This document shows positions 52,170-61,258 of a stretch of 64,000 nucleotides of DNA, piece by piece; within the stretch, counting starts at the first letter, position 1, and each line of letters starts with the position of its first letter. The DNA is from Oscillospiraceae bacterium (lineage in GTDB: Bacteria > Bacillota > Clostridia > Oscillospirales > CAG-272): NCBI GenBank assembly GCA_015063325.1, contig SVUK01000012.1, positions 32,460 through 96,459 of the forward strand. Direction: 5' to 3'. The notes under the pieces are model-generated. The model was not told where the DNA came from and made no database searches. It saw only the letters and a program-made list of their open reading frames with translations. A program made the position numbers and the translations under genes.

Positions 52170-53499
52170 GTTGTCCCTCCTTTTGCGTACCGCGCAAAAA
52201 GTAGACGGTTTCGAGCGAGAGCAAATTTGCCGCGCGGAGCACTTCCCGACGGGTGACCGACTGAATTTCGACGATCATTTCCTCGGGCGTTTTGCCGTCC
52301 GGCGTCAGAACACGGCGCAAAAAGGCACGTTCCATATTGTCCGAGTCGTCCGAGATTGTGCGATAGGCAAACAGCAGAGAATTGCGTGCGCTTTCCAACT
52401 CGGCATCGGTAAAATCACCTTTCTTCAGGCGATCGACCTGGTGCAGAATTTCGTTTTCCGCCGTTTCGCGATTGTCGGGATCCAGCGCGCATTTGATAAA
52501 CAGCGCCGACCGAAAGGGCGAATAGAGCGAAGAGACCGAATAGCAAAGACTCAATTTTTCGCGTACGTTCATAAACAGGAGGGAAGTTGGTGCACCGCCC
52601 AACAGTTCGTTGGCAAGTTGCATTGCCGCCTGACGCCGCCCGAAAGAAGGCTTTCCTCCGGTTTGAAATCCAAAAATAAGGTGCCCCTGTTCAATCGGGA
52701 AAGGTTCTTCCATGCGGCGCACCTCTGCGGCGGCAACGGGAGCGTTCGATACGAGAAACGGAGGGGCTTTTTCCGCTTTTCCGACGGCAGTTTTTCCAAA
52801 TGCCGCTTTCAGAACCTCTGCAACCGCCAAAGGATCGGACGCGCCGACATAGAAACAGGAAAGAAACGCAGTTTTACGCCAATCCTTCCAAAATGCGGTC
52901 AGCTCCGCCGGGGTAACGGCGTTGGTCTCCTCTTCGCTTCCGTAGTCGGGAATGCCGCAGGGGCGGTCGCCGAAGAAAAACGCCTCGGCGTGTTCGCTCG
53001 CAAAGCGGCGTGGCGAGGAAATGAGCGACCGAATAGAATCGCACTGCCGTTTTTTTGCAATTTCCACTGCTTTTTCGGGCAGAAGTCCGGTTTCATCGGT
53101 CAGTGGGAAAAACAGAATGCGGCGGATCAGATCCACGAGTTCGCCCAGCAAAGCGGCGTTCCCGGGCAGGTAAGCAGGATCGATGAAGGAGACCGACAGA
53201 CCGAAAACGCGACGTTCGCCCCAAAGTTGATCCTGCGGCCGCAAAAGCGAACCCCAAAGTTCGTCCGCCCGGCAGGAGATTGCCTCAAAGCTCGGATACC
53301 CCTCGCATCCTTGCGTTAAAACCGAGAGAAGCAGGGGGCAGAGGACGGCGGTTTTGCGCGTTTGCGGCAAAACGCTGACCAAAGAGAGGCGCGAAGTTTT
53401 AAAACGGTCGATCGAGAGCGCGTAAAGTTTTGCGCGCGAGGTAATCGGAAAGACCGTTTCCTTATGAAAAGAAGTGCTCTGTATCGTTTTCTGCGACAT
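52159..53499 (-). CDS. ymfF: M16 peptidase-like protein without the zinc motif (YmfF-like)
   Basis: This 446-aa protein has the pitrilysin fold (VLPQTRKTAVLCPLLLSVL near residue 43 where peptidases have the start of the zinc helix; TPAELTAFWKDW near 190) but the HxxEH motif is missing. It is therefore an inactive partner that probably contributes substrate-binding residues to YmfH; an R/Y pair of this kind is typical of M16C proteins. It is upstream of ymfH and overlaps it. GGAGACGGGT precedes the ATG. Confidence 0.85.
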   Translation of the reverse strand: MSQKTIQSTSFHKETVFPITSRAKLYALSIDRFKTSRLSLVSVLPQTRKTAVLCPLLLSVLTQGCEGYPSFEAISCRADELWGSLLRPQDQLWGERRVFGLSVSFIDPAYLPGNAALLGELVDLIRRILFFPLTDETGLLPEKAVEIAKKRQCDSIRSLISSPRRFASEHAEAFFFGDRPCGIPDYGSEEETNAVTPAELTAFWKDWRKTAFLSCFYVGASDPLAVAEVLKAAFGKTAVGKAEKAPPFLVSNAPVAAAEVRRMEEPFPIEQGHLIFGFQTGGKPSFGRRQAAMQLANELLGGAPTSLLFMNVREKLSLCYSVSSLYSPFRSALFIKCALDPDNRETAENEILHQVDRLKKGDFTDAELESARNSLLFAYRTISDDSDNMERAFLRRVLTPDGKTPEEMIVEIQSVTRREVLRAANLLSLETVYFLRGTQKEGQHEI

Positions 53500-53540
53500 A
53501 CCCGTCTCCGAAGGATGATTAAAAGTTGTTTTCTTTTATT

Positions 53541-53588
53541 GTTTTACTTACTGTTTTACTTACTGTTTTACTTACTGTTTTACTTGTT
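53541..53588. repeat. 12-bp tandem repeat, four copies
   Basis: GTTTTACTTACT occurs at 53541, 53553 and 53565, with a fourth variant copy at 53577. It lies in the gap between def and ymfF and is not coding. Confidence 0.88.
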
Positions 53589-53622
53589 TACTTGTTAGGT
53601 TGTTTTTTGATTTGGCTTGCTC

Positions 53623-54069
53623 TCATTCTTTTGCCAAACGGTCAATAAACAGTTTGCCGTCGAGGTGGTCGATCTCGTGGCAGAGCGCGCGTGCAAGCAG
53701 TTCACTGCCGGTCACGTCGAATTCCTCGCCGTTCCGATTCAGCGCGCGCACGGTGACGTGCGCCGGGCGAACCGTTTTGCCCCACTGCTCGGGAAGGGAA
53801 AGACAGCCTTCTTCCTCGCATTGCGTTCCCGAAAAGGCGATGATGCGCGGATTGATCAGCTCAATGGGGTGTCCTTCCTCCACTTCCACAACGACGACGC
53901 GGCGCAAAACGCCTACCTGCGGTGCGGCAAGACCGCAACCGTTGGCGGCGCGCATGGTTTCTACCATGTCGTCCAAAAGGGTGAGAATGCGCGGCGTGAT
54001 CTTGTCCACCGGGCGGGAGACGCGGCGCAGAGTTTCGTCTCCGTATTTGAGAATTTTCAGTTTTGCCAT
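53623..54069 (-). CDS. def: Peptide deformylase
   Basis: This 148-aa metalloenzyme removes the N-formyl group from new proteins. GCGLAAPQVGV near residue 45 (motif 1), EEGCLSLPE near residue 90 (motif 2, metal cysteine) and HEIDHLDGKLF near residue 131 (motif 3, metal histidines) are intact. The start is ATG 54069 behind AAAGGAC; the open frame runs eight codons further upstream. It lies 73 bp after priA, the common order in Clostridia and Bacilli. Confidence 0.94.
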   Translation of the reverse strand: MAKLKILKYGDETLRRVSRPVDKITPRILTLLDDMVETMRAANGCGLAAPQVGVLRRVVVVEVEEGHPIELINPRIIAFSGTQCEEEGCLSLPEQWGKTVRPAHVTVRALNRNGEEFDVTGSELLARALCHEIDHLDGKLFIDRLAKE

Positions 54070-54142
54070 AAAAAGTCCTTTCTGAAGCGTCAAACGTTTT
54101 TTGAAGGACGCTTGGAATCGTATCTTTTCCGAAAAGAAAGTT

Positions 54143-56659
54143 TTAAACGCCGTTGGGGTTAAAATCTACCGTTGCACGAACGGTTTTGTCGGTTCCGACC
54201 GAGGTACGCACCATCAGCTCCGAAAGGATTTGATTGAGCGCGTCGGAAACGCGGCACTTGATAATGACGCGCGCGCGGTAACGGTTGTCCACACGAAAAA
54301 CAGGCGCCTCAAACGGACCGTAGACCAAAAGATCCTCGTTCGGCATAAATTTTTCGCGCAACGGGGGAAAATCTTCCATTACACGCTGGGCGGCGCGCCA
54401 AAGCATGGTTTCGGATTCACTGCTGAAAGTCAGCATGACGAGGTCGCAGCAGGGCGGAAAACAGAGCAACTTTCGCAACTGCATTTCTCGTCTGTAAAAC
54501 CCTTCGTAGTCCTGCTCGCAGGCAAGACGAATGATTTCGTGGTCGGGGTTCATCGTTTGAATGATTGCAAGTCCCGGGCGGTTACCCCTACCGGCTCTTC
54601 CGATGACCTGCGTCAGCATGGCGAAGGTTTCCTCGCCTGCGCGGTAGTCGTCCAAATAGAGCGAGGAATCGGCTTGCAAAACGCCCACAAGCGTCACGTT
54701 TGGAAAATCGTGTCCCTTGGTCACCATTTGGGTTCCAAGAAGAATGTCGGCGTCACCGCGGCGGAAAGCACCCAACATTTCCTCATAGGCGCTTTTGGTT
54801 GTTGTGGTGTCGGCGTCCATCCGCAATACGCGCGCTGTCGGAAACAAGCGGTGCAATTCCTCTTCGGCATGCTGTGTTCCGTAGCCGATATGCGCCAGAT
54901 GTTCACCGCCGCATTTGGGGCAGATTTTCGGGAGCGGCAAATTTGCGCCGCACCAGTGACAGCGCAGTTGACCCTCTTGATAGCTCCAAGGATAGGTATG
55001 ATAGGTCATAGCGACCGAGCAGTTCGGGCAAAGGATGGGTTCTCCGCAGCTGCGGCAGGTTACCGTTCGGTTATAGCCGCGCCGGTTGAGAAATAGGATT
55101 GCCTGTTCGCCCTTTTCGAGCGTTTCGGTCAGCGCGTCGGCAAGGCGAGCGCTGATAACGGCATTGTTGCCGCTTTTTGCCTCCTCGCGCAAATCGACAA
55201 TTTCGGTTTTGGGGAGCACCGCCGAACCGACGCGTTCGGTCAGGCGGATCTCTGTATAAATACCGCGCCGCGCTTTGTCCATACTTTCCACCAGCGGCGT
55301 TGCGCTGGCGAGTACCATGACGGCATTGTTATAAGCGCACCGTCGCCGCGCGATTTCACGCGCATGGTAGCGAGGGTCGCGGTCAGATTTGTAGGTGTGT
55401 TCCTGTTCTTCGTCGATCAGAATGGCGCCGAGGTTGACCGCCGGGGCAAAGACCGCCGAGCGCGTTCCGATGATCACGGAGGCGTCGCCGCGTTTGATGC
55501 GGCAATAGGCGTCAAAGCGTTCCCCCAGCGAAAGACCCGAATGCATGACGGCAACGCGTTCGCCGTACCGGGCGCAAAAGATGGAGACCGATTGCGGCGT
55601 CAATGCTATTTCGGGCAACAGCAGAATGACCGAGCGCCCGGCGTCAAGCATCCGGTCGATCAGAGCGGTCATTACGCGCGTTTTTCCGCTTCCGGTCACT
55701 CCGTAAAGGAGCGCGGCTTTCGGTTTGCCCGAATCCATCAGTTCCCCGAGCTTTTCGGCGGCTGCGGTTTGTTCCTCGTTCAATTCAAGCGGCGTTCTGC
55801 CGACAAAGGGGATTTCGGTATAAGGATTGCGCGAGGAGCGATGCTCAACCGAGCGGATAATCCCGTTTTTCTCCATGGTTTTCAGCACCGCCGCACTCAC
55901 ACCTGCTCGTTCGGAAAGTTCCGTTGTGGTCATGGAGGCGTCCTCTTCAAGCAGAGATACAAGGACCTGCCGCTGTTTTTGCGAGGAGAGTTTTTTCTCC
56001 ATGCATTCTTTTCCGGCGGCAAGAACGGCGGCTGTTTCCTGATCGACGGCAAGTTCCCAGCGCTGTTTGGCGTTGCCCTCCCGACTTTCTACAAGCTCGG
56101 TGCGGCGGCGGATGGAGCCGTCCGCGCCCATACGGCGGAGCGACGCCTCCACTCGGATATCAAATTTGCGGCGCAGTTGAGCGGTCGAAGCTTCGCGCTC
56201 CTCTTTGAGGTAGTCGTAAAGCGCGCGATCAAGCTTCATGGTGCTTTCGGGCGGAACAGGCGCGCTCGGCGCAAGGGAAATCCACTCTCGCAGACGGGGA
56301 AAGGCGGCGGCAGGCAGGAGCGAGCGCACTGCTTGCTCGGTGTTTGACATCAGCCGCAGGCGCATATAATCGCAGAGGCGAAGTTGTTCATCAGAGAGCG
56401 AGACCTCTTCGGAATAGAGCGACAGGATGAATTTGTGATGCGTATAGACCGAGGTGTTCCGTACCTCCATCACAATCCCGGTGCAAAGTTTGTTTGCAAT
56501 GCCGAATGGGACGGTTACAAACCGTCCCGGATAAACTGCGTCGCCCATTTCCTGCGGAATGCCGTAGTCGTAGGTGCCGTCCTCGGAAAAAGGATTCCCG
56601 AGCACGCAGACGCCGGCAATGGCGTAGGGCTGTATTTTCGGTTTTTTTTGCGCTTCCAC
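54143..56659 (-). CDS. priA: Primosomal protein N' (replication restart helicase)
   Basis: This is a 3'-to-5' helicase of about 838 aa that restarts stalled replication forks. The N-terminal DNA-binding domain shows DYGIPQEMGDAVYPGRFVTVPF. GVTGSGKTRVM is Walker A, LIDEEQEHTYKSD is Walker B, and two zinc pairs follow (CRSCGEPILCPNC, then CHWCGA and CPKCG). The helicase C-terminal motif is QVIGRAGRGNRPG. The start is uncertain: GTG 56659 (eight bases after the rpoZ stop) fits the family's N-terminus; ATG 56731 would give 24 more residues and overlap rpoZ by 65 bp. No strong ribosome site supports either. Confidence 0.9.
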   Translation of the reverse strand: MEAQKKPKIQPYAIAGVCVLGNPFSEDGTYDYGIPQEMGDAVYPGRFVTVPFGIANKLCTGIVMEVRNTSVYTHHKFILSLYSEEVSLSDEQLRLCDYMRLRLMSNTEQAVRSLLPAAAFPRLREWISLAPSAPVPPESTMKLDRALYDYLKEEREASTAQLRRKFDIRVEASLRRMGADGSIRRRTELVESREGNAKQRWELAVDQETAAVLAAGKECMEKKLSSQKQRQVLVSLLEEDASMTTTELSERAGVSAAVLKTMEKNGIIRSVEHRSSRNPYTEIPFVGRTPLELNEEQTAAAEKLGELMDSGKPKAALLYGVTGSGKTRVMTALIDRMLDAGRSVILLLPEIALTPQSVSIFCARYGERVAVMHSGLSLGERFDAYCRIKRGDASVIIGTRSAVFAPAVNLGAILIDEEQEHTYKSDRDPRYHAREIARRRCAYNNAVMVLASATPLVESMDKARRGIYTEIRLTERVGSAVLPKTEIVDLREEAKSGNNAVISARLADALTETLEKGEQAILFLNRRGYNRTVTCRSCGEPILCPNCSVAMTYHTYPWSYQEGQLRCHWCGANLPLPKICPKCGGEHLAHIGYGTQHAEEELHRLFPTARVLRMDADTTTTKSAYEEMLGAFRRGDADILLGTQMVTKGHDFPNVTLVGVLQADSSLYLDDYRAGEETFAMLTQVIGRAGRGNRPGLAIIQTMNPDHEIIRLACEQDYEGFYRREMQLRKLLCFPPCCDLVMLTFSSESETMLWRAAQRVMEDFPPLREKFMPNEDLLVYGPFEAPVFRVDNRYRARVIIKCRVSDALNQILSELMVRTSVGTDKTVRATVDFNPNGV

Positions 56660-56666
56660 GAAAGGA

Positions 56667-56978
56667 TTATTTGCTGTCGGGTCCTTCGGCGAAAGGAGCG
56701 GTTTCTTTATCCGCCTCGGCGTTCTCGTCAATCACGTATTCACCGCGGTAAATGCGGCGAACAGCGACCTGAACGGCTTTATCGTCGCGCAGTTCGCGGT
56801 CGATCAGGGTGTTGATCGGGCGATCGGTGTCTTTGTTTCCGGTTTGGGCGCGTTCGGCGGCGTCGTGCTGACGGACGTATTCGTCGGTCACAATGCGCGC
56901 GCAACGGGCGGTGGCAAGCGCCAGCTCGTAGCGGTTGTATTTGCCTTGCGTCAATTCTTCAATGGTAGGGTGCAACAT
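56667..56978 (-). CDS. rpoZ: RNA polymerase omega subunit
   Basis: This 103-aa protein is the small assembly subunit of RNA polymerase. MLHPTIEELTQGKYNRYELALATARCAR holds the conserved N-terminal helices (the RYELA and AR pattern), followed by KAVQVAVRRIYRGE. The C-terminal tail is acidic. GGAG precedes the ATG. Its position between gmk and priA is the standard Bacillota order. Confidence 0.9.
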   Translation of the reverse strand: MLHPTIEELTQGKYNRYELALATARCARIVTDEYVRQHDAAERAQTGNKDTDRPINTLIDRELRDDKAVQVAVRRIYRGEYVIDENAEADKETAPFAEGPDSK

Positions 56979-57084
56979 TTTTCAAATCTCCTTTTCGGAT
57001 AAAAATTAACTTCGAAAAAAAATGGATAAAATTGTACTTTGGAAAATTGGAAAAAACAAACGAATGTAAGAGCGCAAACAAAAA

Positions 57085-57693
57085 TCAGTTTGCAAGGTAA
57101 GCGTCCTTTGCAGAAGGGTTGCGGCGCACCGACTGCTTTTCGGCGCGGACAATGGCGCGAATTTCGTCGGCGGCGTCTTCGGCTTTTTCGTCGCGATTGT
57201 AGACAATGTAGTCATACTGCGGCAAAAAATCCAGCTCGCGTTTGGTTTGCTCCAGCCGGGCAAGAATTTTTTCTTCCGGTTCGGTGCCCCGACCGCGCAG
57301 GCGTTTTTCCTGTTCGGAATAGGAGGGGGGCAAAAGCATAATCAACAATGCCTCGGGATAAATTTTTTTCATATTCATGGCGCCGTGAACGTCAATTTCC
57401 ATAATAAAGTTGCGCCCGGCGGCAAGCACCTCCTCGGCGCGGCGGCGCGGAGAACCGTAGTAATTTCCGCAGAAATGATTGGCTTCAAACAGTGCGCCTT
57501 CCTTTTCCAGCGCGAGAAATTCTTCCACCGAAACATAGTTGTATTCTCTGCCGTTTACCTCTCCCGGCCGCATGGGACGCGTGGTATAGGAGACCGAACG
57601 CTCGTAGTCGCCGCCTGCGCAAAGCAGAGCGTCCACCGTTGATTTTCCGCTTCCTGCCGGGCCGGAAACAATTAAAAGGATTCCTTTTTCCAT
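57085..57693 (-). CDS. gmk: Guanylate kinase
   Basis: This 202-aa kinase converts GMP to GDP. LLIVSGPAGSGKSTV near residue 5 is the P-loop, VSYTTRPMRPGEVNGREYNYVS near residue 34 the GMP-binding region, and EIDVHGAMNMKK near residue 98 the acidic motif. The start is ATG 57693, just after the remA stop at 57698-57700, with AGGAATAA upstream; the open frame extends 56 codons into remA but is not coding there. A gap of 106 bp separates it from rpoZ. Confidence 0.93.
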   Translation of the reverse strand: MEKGILLIVSGPAGSGKSTVDALLCAGGDYERSVSYTTRPMRPGEVNGREYNYVSVEEFLALEKEGALFEANHFCGNYYGSPRRRAEEVLAAGRNFIMEIDVHGAMNMKKIYPEALLIMLLPPSYSEQEKRLRGRGTEPEEKILARLEQTKRELDFLPQYDYIVYNRDEKAEDAADEIRAIVRAEKQSVRRNPSAKDAYLAN

Positions 57694-57697
57694 TGGT

Positions 57698-57970
57698 TTA
57701 TTCCTCTTCTTCCTCGCCGATATCGTCTTCCTCTCCGGTGTTATCCAGCCGGTTTGCAATGGTTTCGGTTTGGATAGCGGAAAGAATAACATGATCCGAG
57801 TCGGTAATGATGACCGAACGGGTGCGGCGGCCGCAGGTGACGTCAATGGCTCTTCCGTCATCCTTGGAATCCTGAATCAGGCGTTTGATAGGAGCGGAAT
57901 CGGGGTTTGCCAGCGCGACTACGCGCTCAACCGAGACCATGTTCCCAAATCCGACATTGATAAATTTCAT
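57698..57970 (-). CDS. remA: RemA family (DUF370) regulatory protein
   Basis: This 90-aa protein starts [18 protein letters not shown], the hallmark of the RemA/YlzA family, with [19 protein letters not shown] near residue 48. In B. subtilis RemA binds DNA and activates extracellular-matrix and osmoprotection genes. The tail [12 protein letters not shown] is unusually acidic. AGGAAGG precedes ATG 57970. It lies between yicC and gmk. Confidence 0.9.
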   Translation of the reverse strand: MKFINVGFGNMVSVERVVALANPDSAPIKRLIQDSKDDGRAIDVTCGRRTRSVIITDSDHVILSAIQTETIANRLDNTGEEDDIGEEEEE

Positions 57971-58036
57971 AAACAATACCTTCCTGTCTTTTTGTTTTTC
58001 GGTATTTTCAAAATCGGCTAAAATGCCGAAGAAAAA

Positions 58037-58924
58037 TCATTCCAGATTTTGAATCTGCTCGCGCATTTTTTCCAATTCGTATTTCACTTCTACCACAAGA
58101 GCTGCAACCGCGGCGTCGTTGCATTTCGATCCGGTGGTGTTGATCTCGCGGTTCATCTCCTGCAACAGAAAGTCCAACTTGCGTCCAACGGGTTCTTTGC
58201 CCTCCAGCATAGATTCCATTGCGCAAAAATGCGTCCGCAGGCGAACCAGTTCTTCGTCCACGGCAACGCGATCGGCAAACAGTGCGACCTCGGTCAAAAG
58301 GCGAGATTCGTCCGGTTCAATCCGATTGTCGGCAAGCGCTTCGCGTACTCGTTCGGCAAGCCGCTCGCGGTAGGCGACCACCGTTTGCGCCGTCAGCCCT
58401 TCGATTCTGTCCACCAGCGCGCGAATATTTTGCAGTTTTGTAAGCAGATCGGCTGTAAGGGCGGCTCCTTCGCGTTCCCGTGCGGCGAGATTTGCGTCGG
58501 CGGCAGCCGCAAGAACCGGTTCGAGCGCTTCCCAATCGGCTTCCAAATCCGGCTCGGCGGCGTCAACGGCAAAAACCGAAGGATTTTTTGCAACGTTCAT
58601 CACGGTAATATCATCGGTCAAACGGTATTCGTCACGCATTTTGGTCAGTGCGGCAAGGTAGCCGGCAAGGTACCCTTCGTCCAAATGAACGGCAACCGTT
58701 TCTCCGGTACTTTCCGAAAGCGAAATTGAAACATCCACTTTTCCGCGCGCGAATCCGCGGCTTTGCAAAAACGGCTTGATGCGTTCCTCCAGCGCCGCCC
58801 ATTTTCGAGGGAGGCGGACAAAGCAGTCCAGGTAGCGGTTATTTACCGATTTGATTTCAACGGCAATCTGCCGTCCGTTCTCTTCTTTTGCGGCTCTGCC
58901 AAACCCGGTCATACTGCGCGTCAT
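58037..58924 (-). CDS. yicC: YicC family protein
   Basis: This 295-aa protein starts MTRSMTGFGRAAKEENG, the family signature, and has SVNNRYLDCFVRLP near residue 26 and the C-terminal GRKLDFLLQEMNREINTTGSK with EIEK-like KYELEKMREQIQNLE. E. coli YicC is reported to cleave or promote decay of small RNAs; that activity in Clostridia is inferred. It is the first gene of the minus-strand housekeeping operon and has a consensus promoter. Confidence 0.9.
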   Translation of the reverse strand: MTRSMTGFGRAAKEENGRQIAVEIKSVNNRYLDCFVRLPRKWAALEERIKPFLQSRGFARGKVDVSISLSESTGETVAVHLDEGYLAGYLAALTKMRDEYRLTDDITVMNVAKNPSVFAVDAAEPDLEADWEALEPVLAAAADANLAAREREGAALTADLLTKLQNIRALVDRIEGLTAQTVVAYRERLAERVREALADNRIEPDESRLLTEVALFADRVAVDEELVRLRTHFCAMESMLEGKEPVGRKLDFLLQEMNREINTTGSKCNDAAVAALVVEVKYELEKMREQIQNLE

Positions 58925-58991
58925 GGCAAAAAACTCCTTCCCGGCGGCGCGGAAGCCCTCTGCACGCCCACTAAAATAGTATATTAAGGTA

Positions 58992-59020
58992 TATTATATC
59001 ACTATTGAGGATAATTGTCA
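58992..59020 (-). promoter_or_regulatory. Consensus sigma-A promoter of the yicC operon
   Basis: On the minus strand TTGACA (59020-59015), 17 bp, TATAAT (58997-58992). The predicted leader to yicC is about 60 nt. Confidence 0.9.
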
Positions 59021-59158
59021 AGTCAAAAGAGCACGAAATAGAGCGGTGCGGAATAGGAGAAAATTTGCGAAATTTAGCAGCAGGTCCTTGTGAAAGCAAA
59101 CTCTACCGTCGGTTTACCGGCAAAAACAAGCGGTAGAGCGGCAGTAGAGCGGTGTAGA

Positions 59159-59187
59159 TTGACAGGATCGGAAGCATGTTTTATAAT
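59159..59187 (+). promoter_or_regulatory. Consensus sigma-A promoter of the acyl-CoA synthetase gene
   Basis: TTGACA (59159-59164), 17 bp, TATAAT (59182-59187). An inverted repeat CTCTACCG/CGGTAGAG (59101-59108 with 59131-59138) and two GTAGAGCGG-like copies lie just upstream and could bind a regulator. Confidence 0.85.
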
Positions 59188-59212
59188 ATGAGCGGAATAA
59201 AACCGTTGGGAA

Positions 59213-59248
59213 ACACCGGCGGACGGGTAGAATCTCGTCCGCCGGTGT
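59213..59248 (+). promoter_or_regulatory. Leader hairpin upstream of the acyl-CoA synthetase gene
   Basis: A 13-bp perfect stem (59213-59225 with 59236-59248) is followed by GCCGGTTTTT and then AAAAGGAG at the ribosome site. It looks like a terminator or attenuator within the leader. Confidence 0.6.
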
Positions 59249-59287
59249 GCCGGTTTTTAAAGCCTTTTGTAAAAAGGAGATTTCGAA

Positions 59288-60919
59288 ATGCACAAACACA
59301 ACCCACTCATTCGTTCGATTCGGGAGATGATGGAAATTGCCGTTCGCGATAATCCGGAGCAACTTTCCTATCAGTTTCAAAAAGACGAGGATATCGTCAG
59401 CGTTTCCATGCGTGCCTTTTACGAGAGCGCGGAAGCTTTGGGCGCGGCGCTTACCGAACTTGGCTTCGGAAAGGCACATATTGCCTGCGTGGGAGAGAAC
59501 AGCTACCCGTGGATTCAAACCTTTGTCACCGTTTTGATGAGCGCCGGCGTGTTTGTTCCGCTGGATAAAGAACTGCCGGTTGATCAAATGATTTACCTTT
59601 TGAACGATAGTGACAGCGAGGTTGTTTTCTGCTCTGAAAAATACGAGAAGTGTTTTGCCGAACGGCGGAGCGAAATTCCGAATGTCAAAAAAATCGTTTG
59701 CTTTGAGCGAACTGCCGACAATGGCGATTTTCTCTCCTTTGAAGGGTTGATTACGCACGGAGCGATGCTTGATAAAACCGCTTACGACAGCCTGCGCAGC
59801 GACGAAAACGAATTGAAATATTTGGTGTATACGTCGGGAACGACCGGCGTTGCGAAGGGGGTTATGCTTTCGGAGCACAATATTGTCAGCGGCATTTACT
59901 ACGGGCTCAAGGTTTCGCATATTTATGAACGCGGATTGGCGGTTCTGCCGTTCAATCATACCTACGAAGCAGTCTGCGAAATTTTGGTGTCCATTCAGGC
60001 GCAGGCAACCGTTTGTATCAATGATTCGCTTCGACATGTACTGAAAAATATTCAGTTTTATAAGCCGGCACATATCTATCTCGTCCCTGCGTTTTCGGAT
60101 CTGTTTTACGATAAAATTCACGCGTCTATCCGCAAGCAGGGGAAGGAGAAAAAGTTTCAATTTGCAGTGCGGCTTTCCAACTTTTTACGAAAGATCGGAA
60201 TTGACCTGCGCCGCAAGCTTTTTAAGGAGATTCACGCGCAGTTCGGCGGCAATTTACGCAGAATTGTTTGCGGAGGCGCGCCGATTCGCCCCGAGGTCGG
60301 CAAATTTTTCGACGATATCGGCATTATCCTTACCGGGGGCTACGGCATTACCGAGTGTTCGCCGCTTGTTTCGGTTAACGAGGATGATTCCACCAACAAT
60401 TTCTTTTCGGCGGGGCATCGGCTTGCCTGCTTGGAATGGCGGATTGATAAACCCTCGTCCGACGGAATCGGAGAAATTTGCGTCAAGGGCGACGTAGTCA
60501 TGTTGGGGTACTATAAACGCCCCGATCTGACCGCCGAGGCAATTCGCGAAGGTTGGTTCTATACCGGCGACTACGGCTATCTGACCGAAAAGGACGAAAT
60601 CGTGATTACCGGACGAAAAAAGAACATTATTATTATGAGCAACGGCAAAAACATTTACCCTGAGGAACTGGAGCTGAGAATTTCAAAGCTTCCGTACGTC
60701 ACAGAAGTTGTCGTTTCGGGGATTAAAAACGAGTTTGGAGAAGATACCGGACTTGCCGCCGAGCTTTATGTTGAAGATGAAGGCGTTTCTCGCGAAAATG
60801 TTCCCGGAGATATCGCGCGCACGCTTTCGGATTTACCGAGCTATAAACGGATTTCTAAAATCACCTATCGCCAAGAACCTTTTCCGAAAACAACGACAAA
60901 CAAAATTAAGAGGGGATAA
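59288..60919 (+). CDS. AMP-forming acyl-CoA synthetase (long-chain fatty-acid ligase family)
   Basis: This 543-aa enzyme activates a fatty or similar acid with ATP and coenzyme A. LVYTSGTTGVAKGVMLSE near residue 179 is the P-loop-like AMP motif, GGYGITECSP near residue 348 the adenylate-binding motif, and GEICVKGDVVMLGYYKRPD with WFYTGDYGYL near residue 420 the hinge. The C-terminal lysine motif is PKTTTNKIKR. AAAAGGAG precedes ATG 59288. Its substrate chain length cannot be told. It is a one-gene unit ending at a bidirectional terminator. Confidence 0.9.
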   Translation: MHKHNPLIRSIREMMEIAVRDNPEQLSYQFQKDEDIVSVSMRAFYESAEALGAALTELGFGKAHIACVGENSYPWIQTFVTVLMSAGVFVPLDKELPVDQMIYLLNDSDSEVVFCSEKYEKCFAERRSEIPNVKKIVCFERTADNGDFLSFEGLITHGAMLDKTAYDSLRSDENELKYLVYTSGTTGVAKGVMLSEHNIVSGIYYGLKVSHIYERGLAVLPFNHTYEAVCEILVSIQAQATVCINDSLRHVLKNIQFYKPAHIYLVPAFSDLFYDKIHASIRKQGKEKKFQFAVRLSNFLRKIGIDLRRKLFKEIHAQFGGNLRRIVCGGAPIRPEVGKFFDDIGIILTGGYGITECSPLVSVNEDDSTNNFFSAGHRLACLEWRIDKPSSDGIGEICVKGDVVMLGYYKRPDLTAEAIREGWFYTGDYGYLTEKDEIVITGRKKNIIIMSNGKNIYPEELELRISKLPYVTEVVVSGIKNEFGEDTGLAAELYVEDEGVSRENVPGDIARTLSDLPSYKRISKITYRQEPFPKTTTNKIKRG

Positions 60920-60989
60920 TTCACCAGGTGCAAATTATGCCGAATCGGCAAAGCCGATTGGCGTAGGTTTTTCATGCAAAGCGCCAAAT

Positions 60990-61029
60990 AAAATTGCGAG
61001 GGTGACCAGTCGGTCACCCTCGCAATTTT
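60990..61029. terminator. Bidirectional terminator between acyl-CoA synthetase and tRNA-Gln
   Basis: A perfect 18-bp inverted repeat (60990-61007 with 61012-61029) with a 4-base loop starts with AAAA and ends with TTTT. Its last base is the final A of the tRNA CCA on the minus strand. Confidence 0.88.
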
Positions 61030-61104
61030 GGCTGGGGTACTAGGATTCGAACCTAGGTAATGACGGAGTCAGAGTCCGTTGCCTTACCGCTTGGCGATAC
61101 CCCA
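61029..61104 (-). tRNA. tRNA-Gln (CUG anticodon)
   Basis: Read on the minus strand the 76 nt begin TGGGGTA, pair with TACCCCA, have discriminator G and an encoded CCA (61031-61029). The D arm is GCCAAGC-GGT-AAGGC, the anticodon stem ACGGA/TCCGT encloses CTCTGAC with anticodon CTG, and the T arm is CTAGG-TTCGAAT-CCTAG. It reads CAG. It has its own consensus promoter and shares the terminator at 60990-61029. Confidence 0.95.
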
Positions 61105-61122
61105 ATTTTTCAAGCAAGGGAT

Positions 61123-61151
61123 ATTATAGCAGATTTTTTTGCGCTTGTCAA
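61123..61151 (-). promoter_or_regulatory. Consensus sigma-A promoter of tRNA-Gln
   Basis: On the minus strand TTGACA (61151-61146), 17 bp, TATAAT (61128-61123), 19 bp from the mature 5' end. Confidence 0.9.
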
Positions 61152-61258
61152 TATTATTTTCCAAAAAAGTCGATTTCATTTGCTTTTTTTCAGAAACAAG
61201 CCAAAATTGTTGCCGGCAGGGCTTTTACCTTTTTCAAATCAAAACATTGGTGTGCTTT

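Noticed and set aside
53362..53598. Small plus-strand frame ending in a repeated LLFY pattern
   Set aside because: It lies mostly opposite ymfF, and its end is only the translated 12-bp tandem repeat; no ribosome site.
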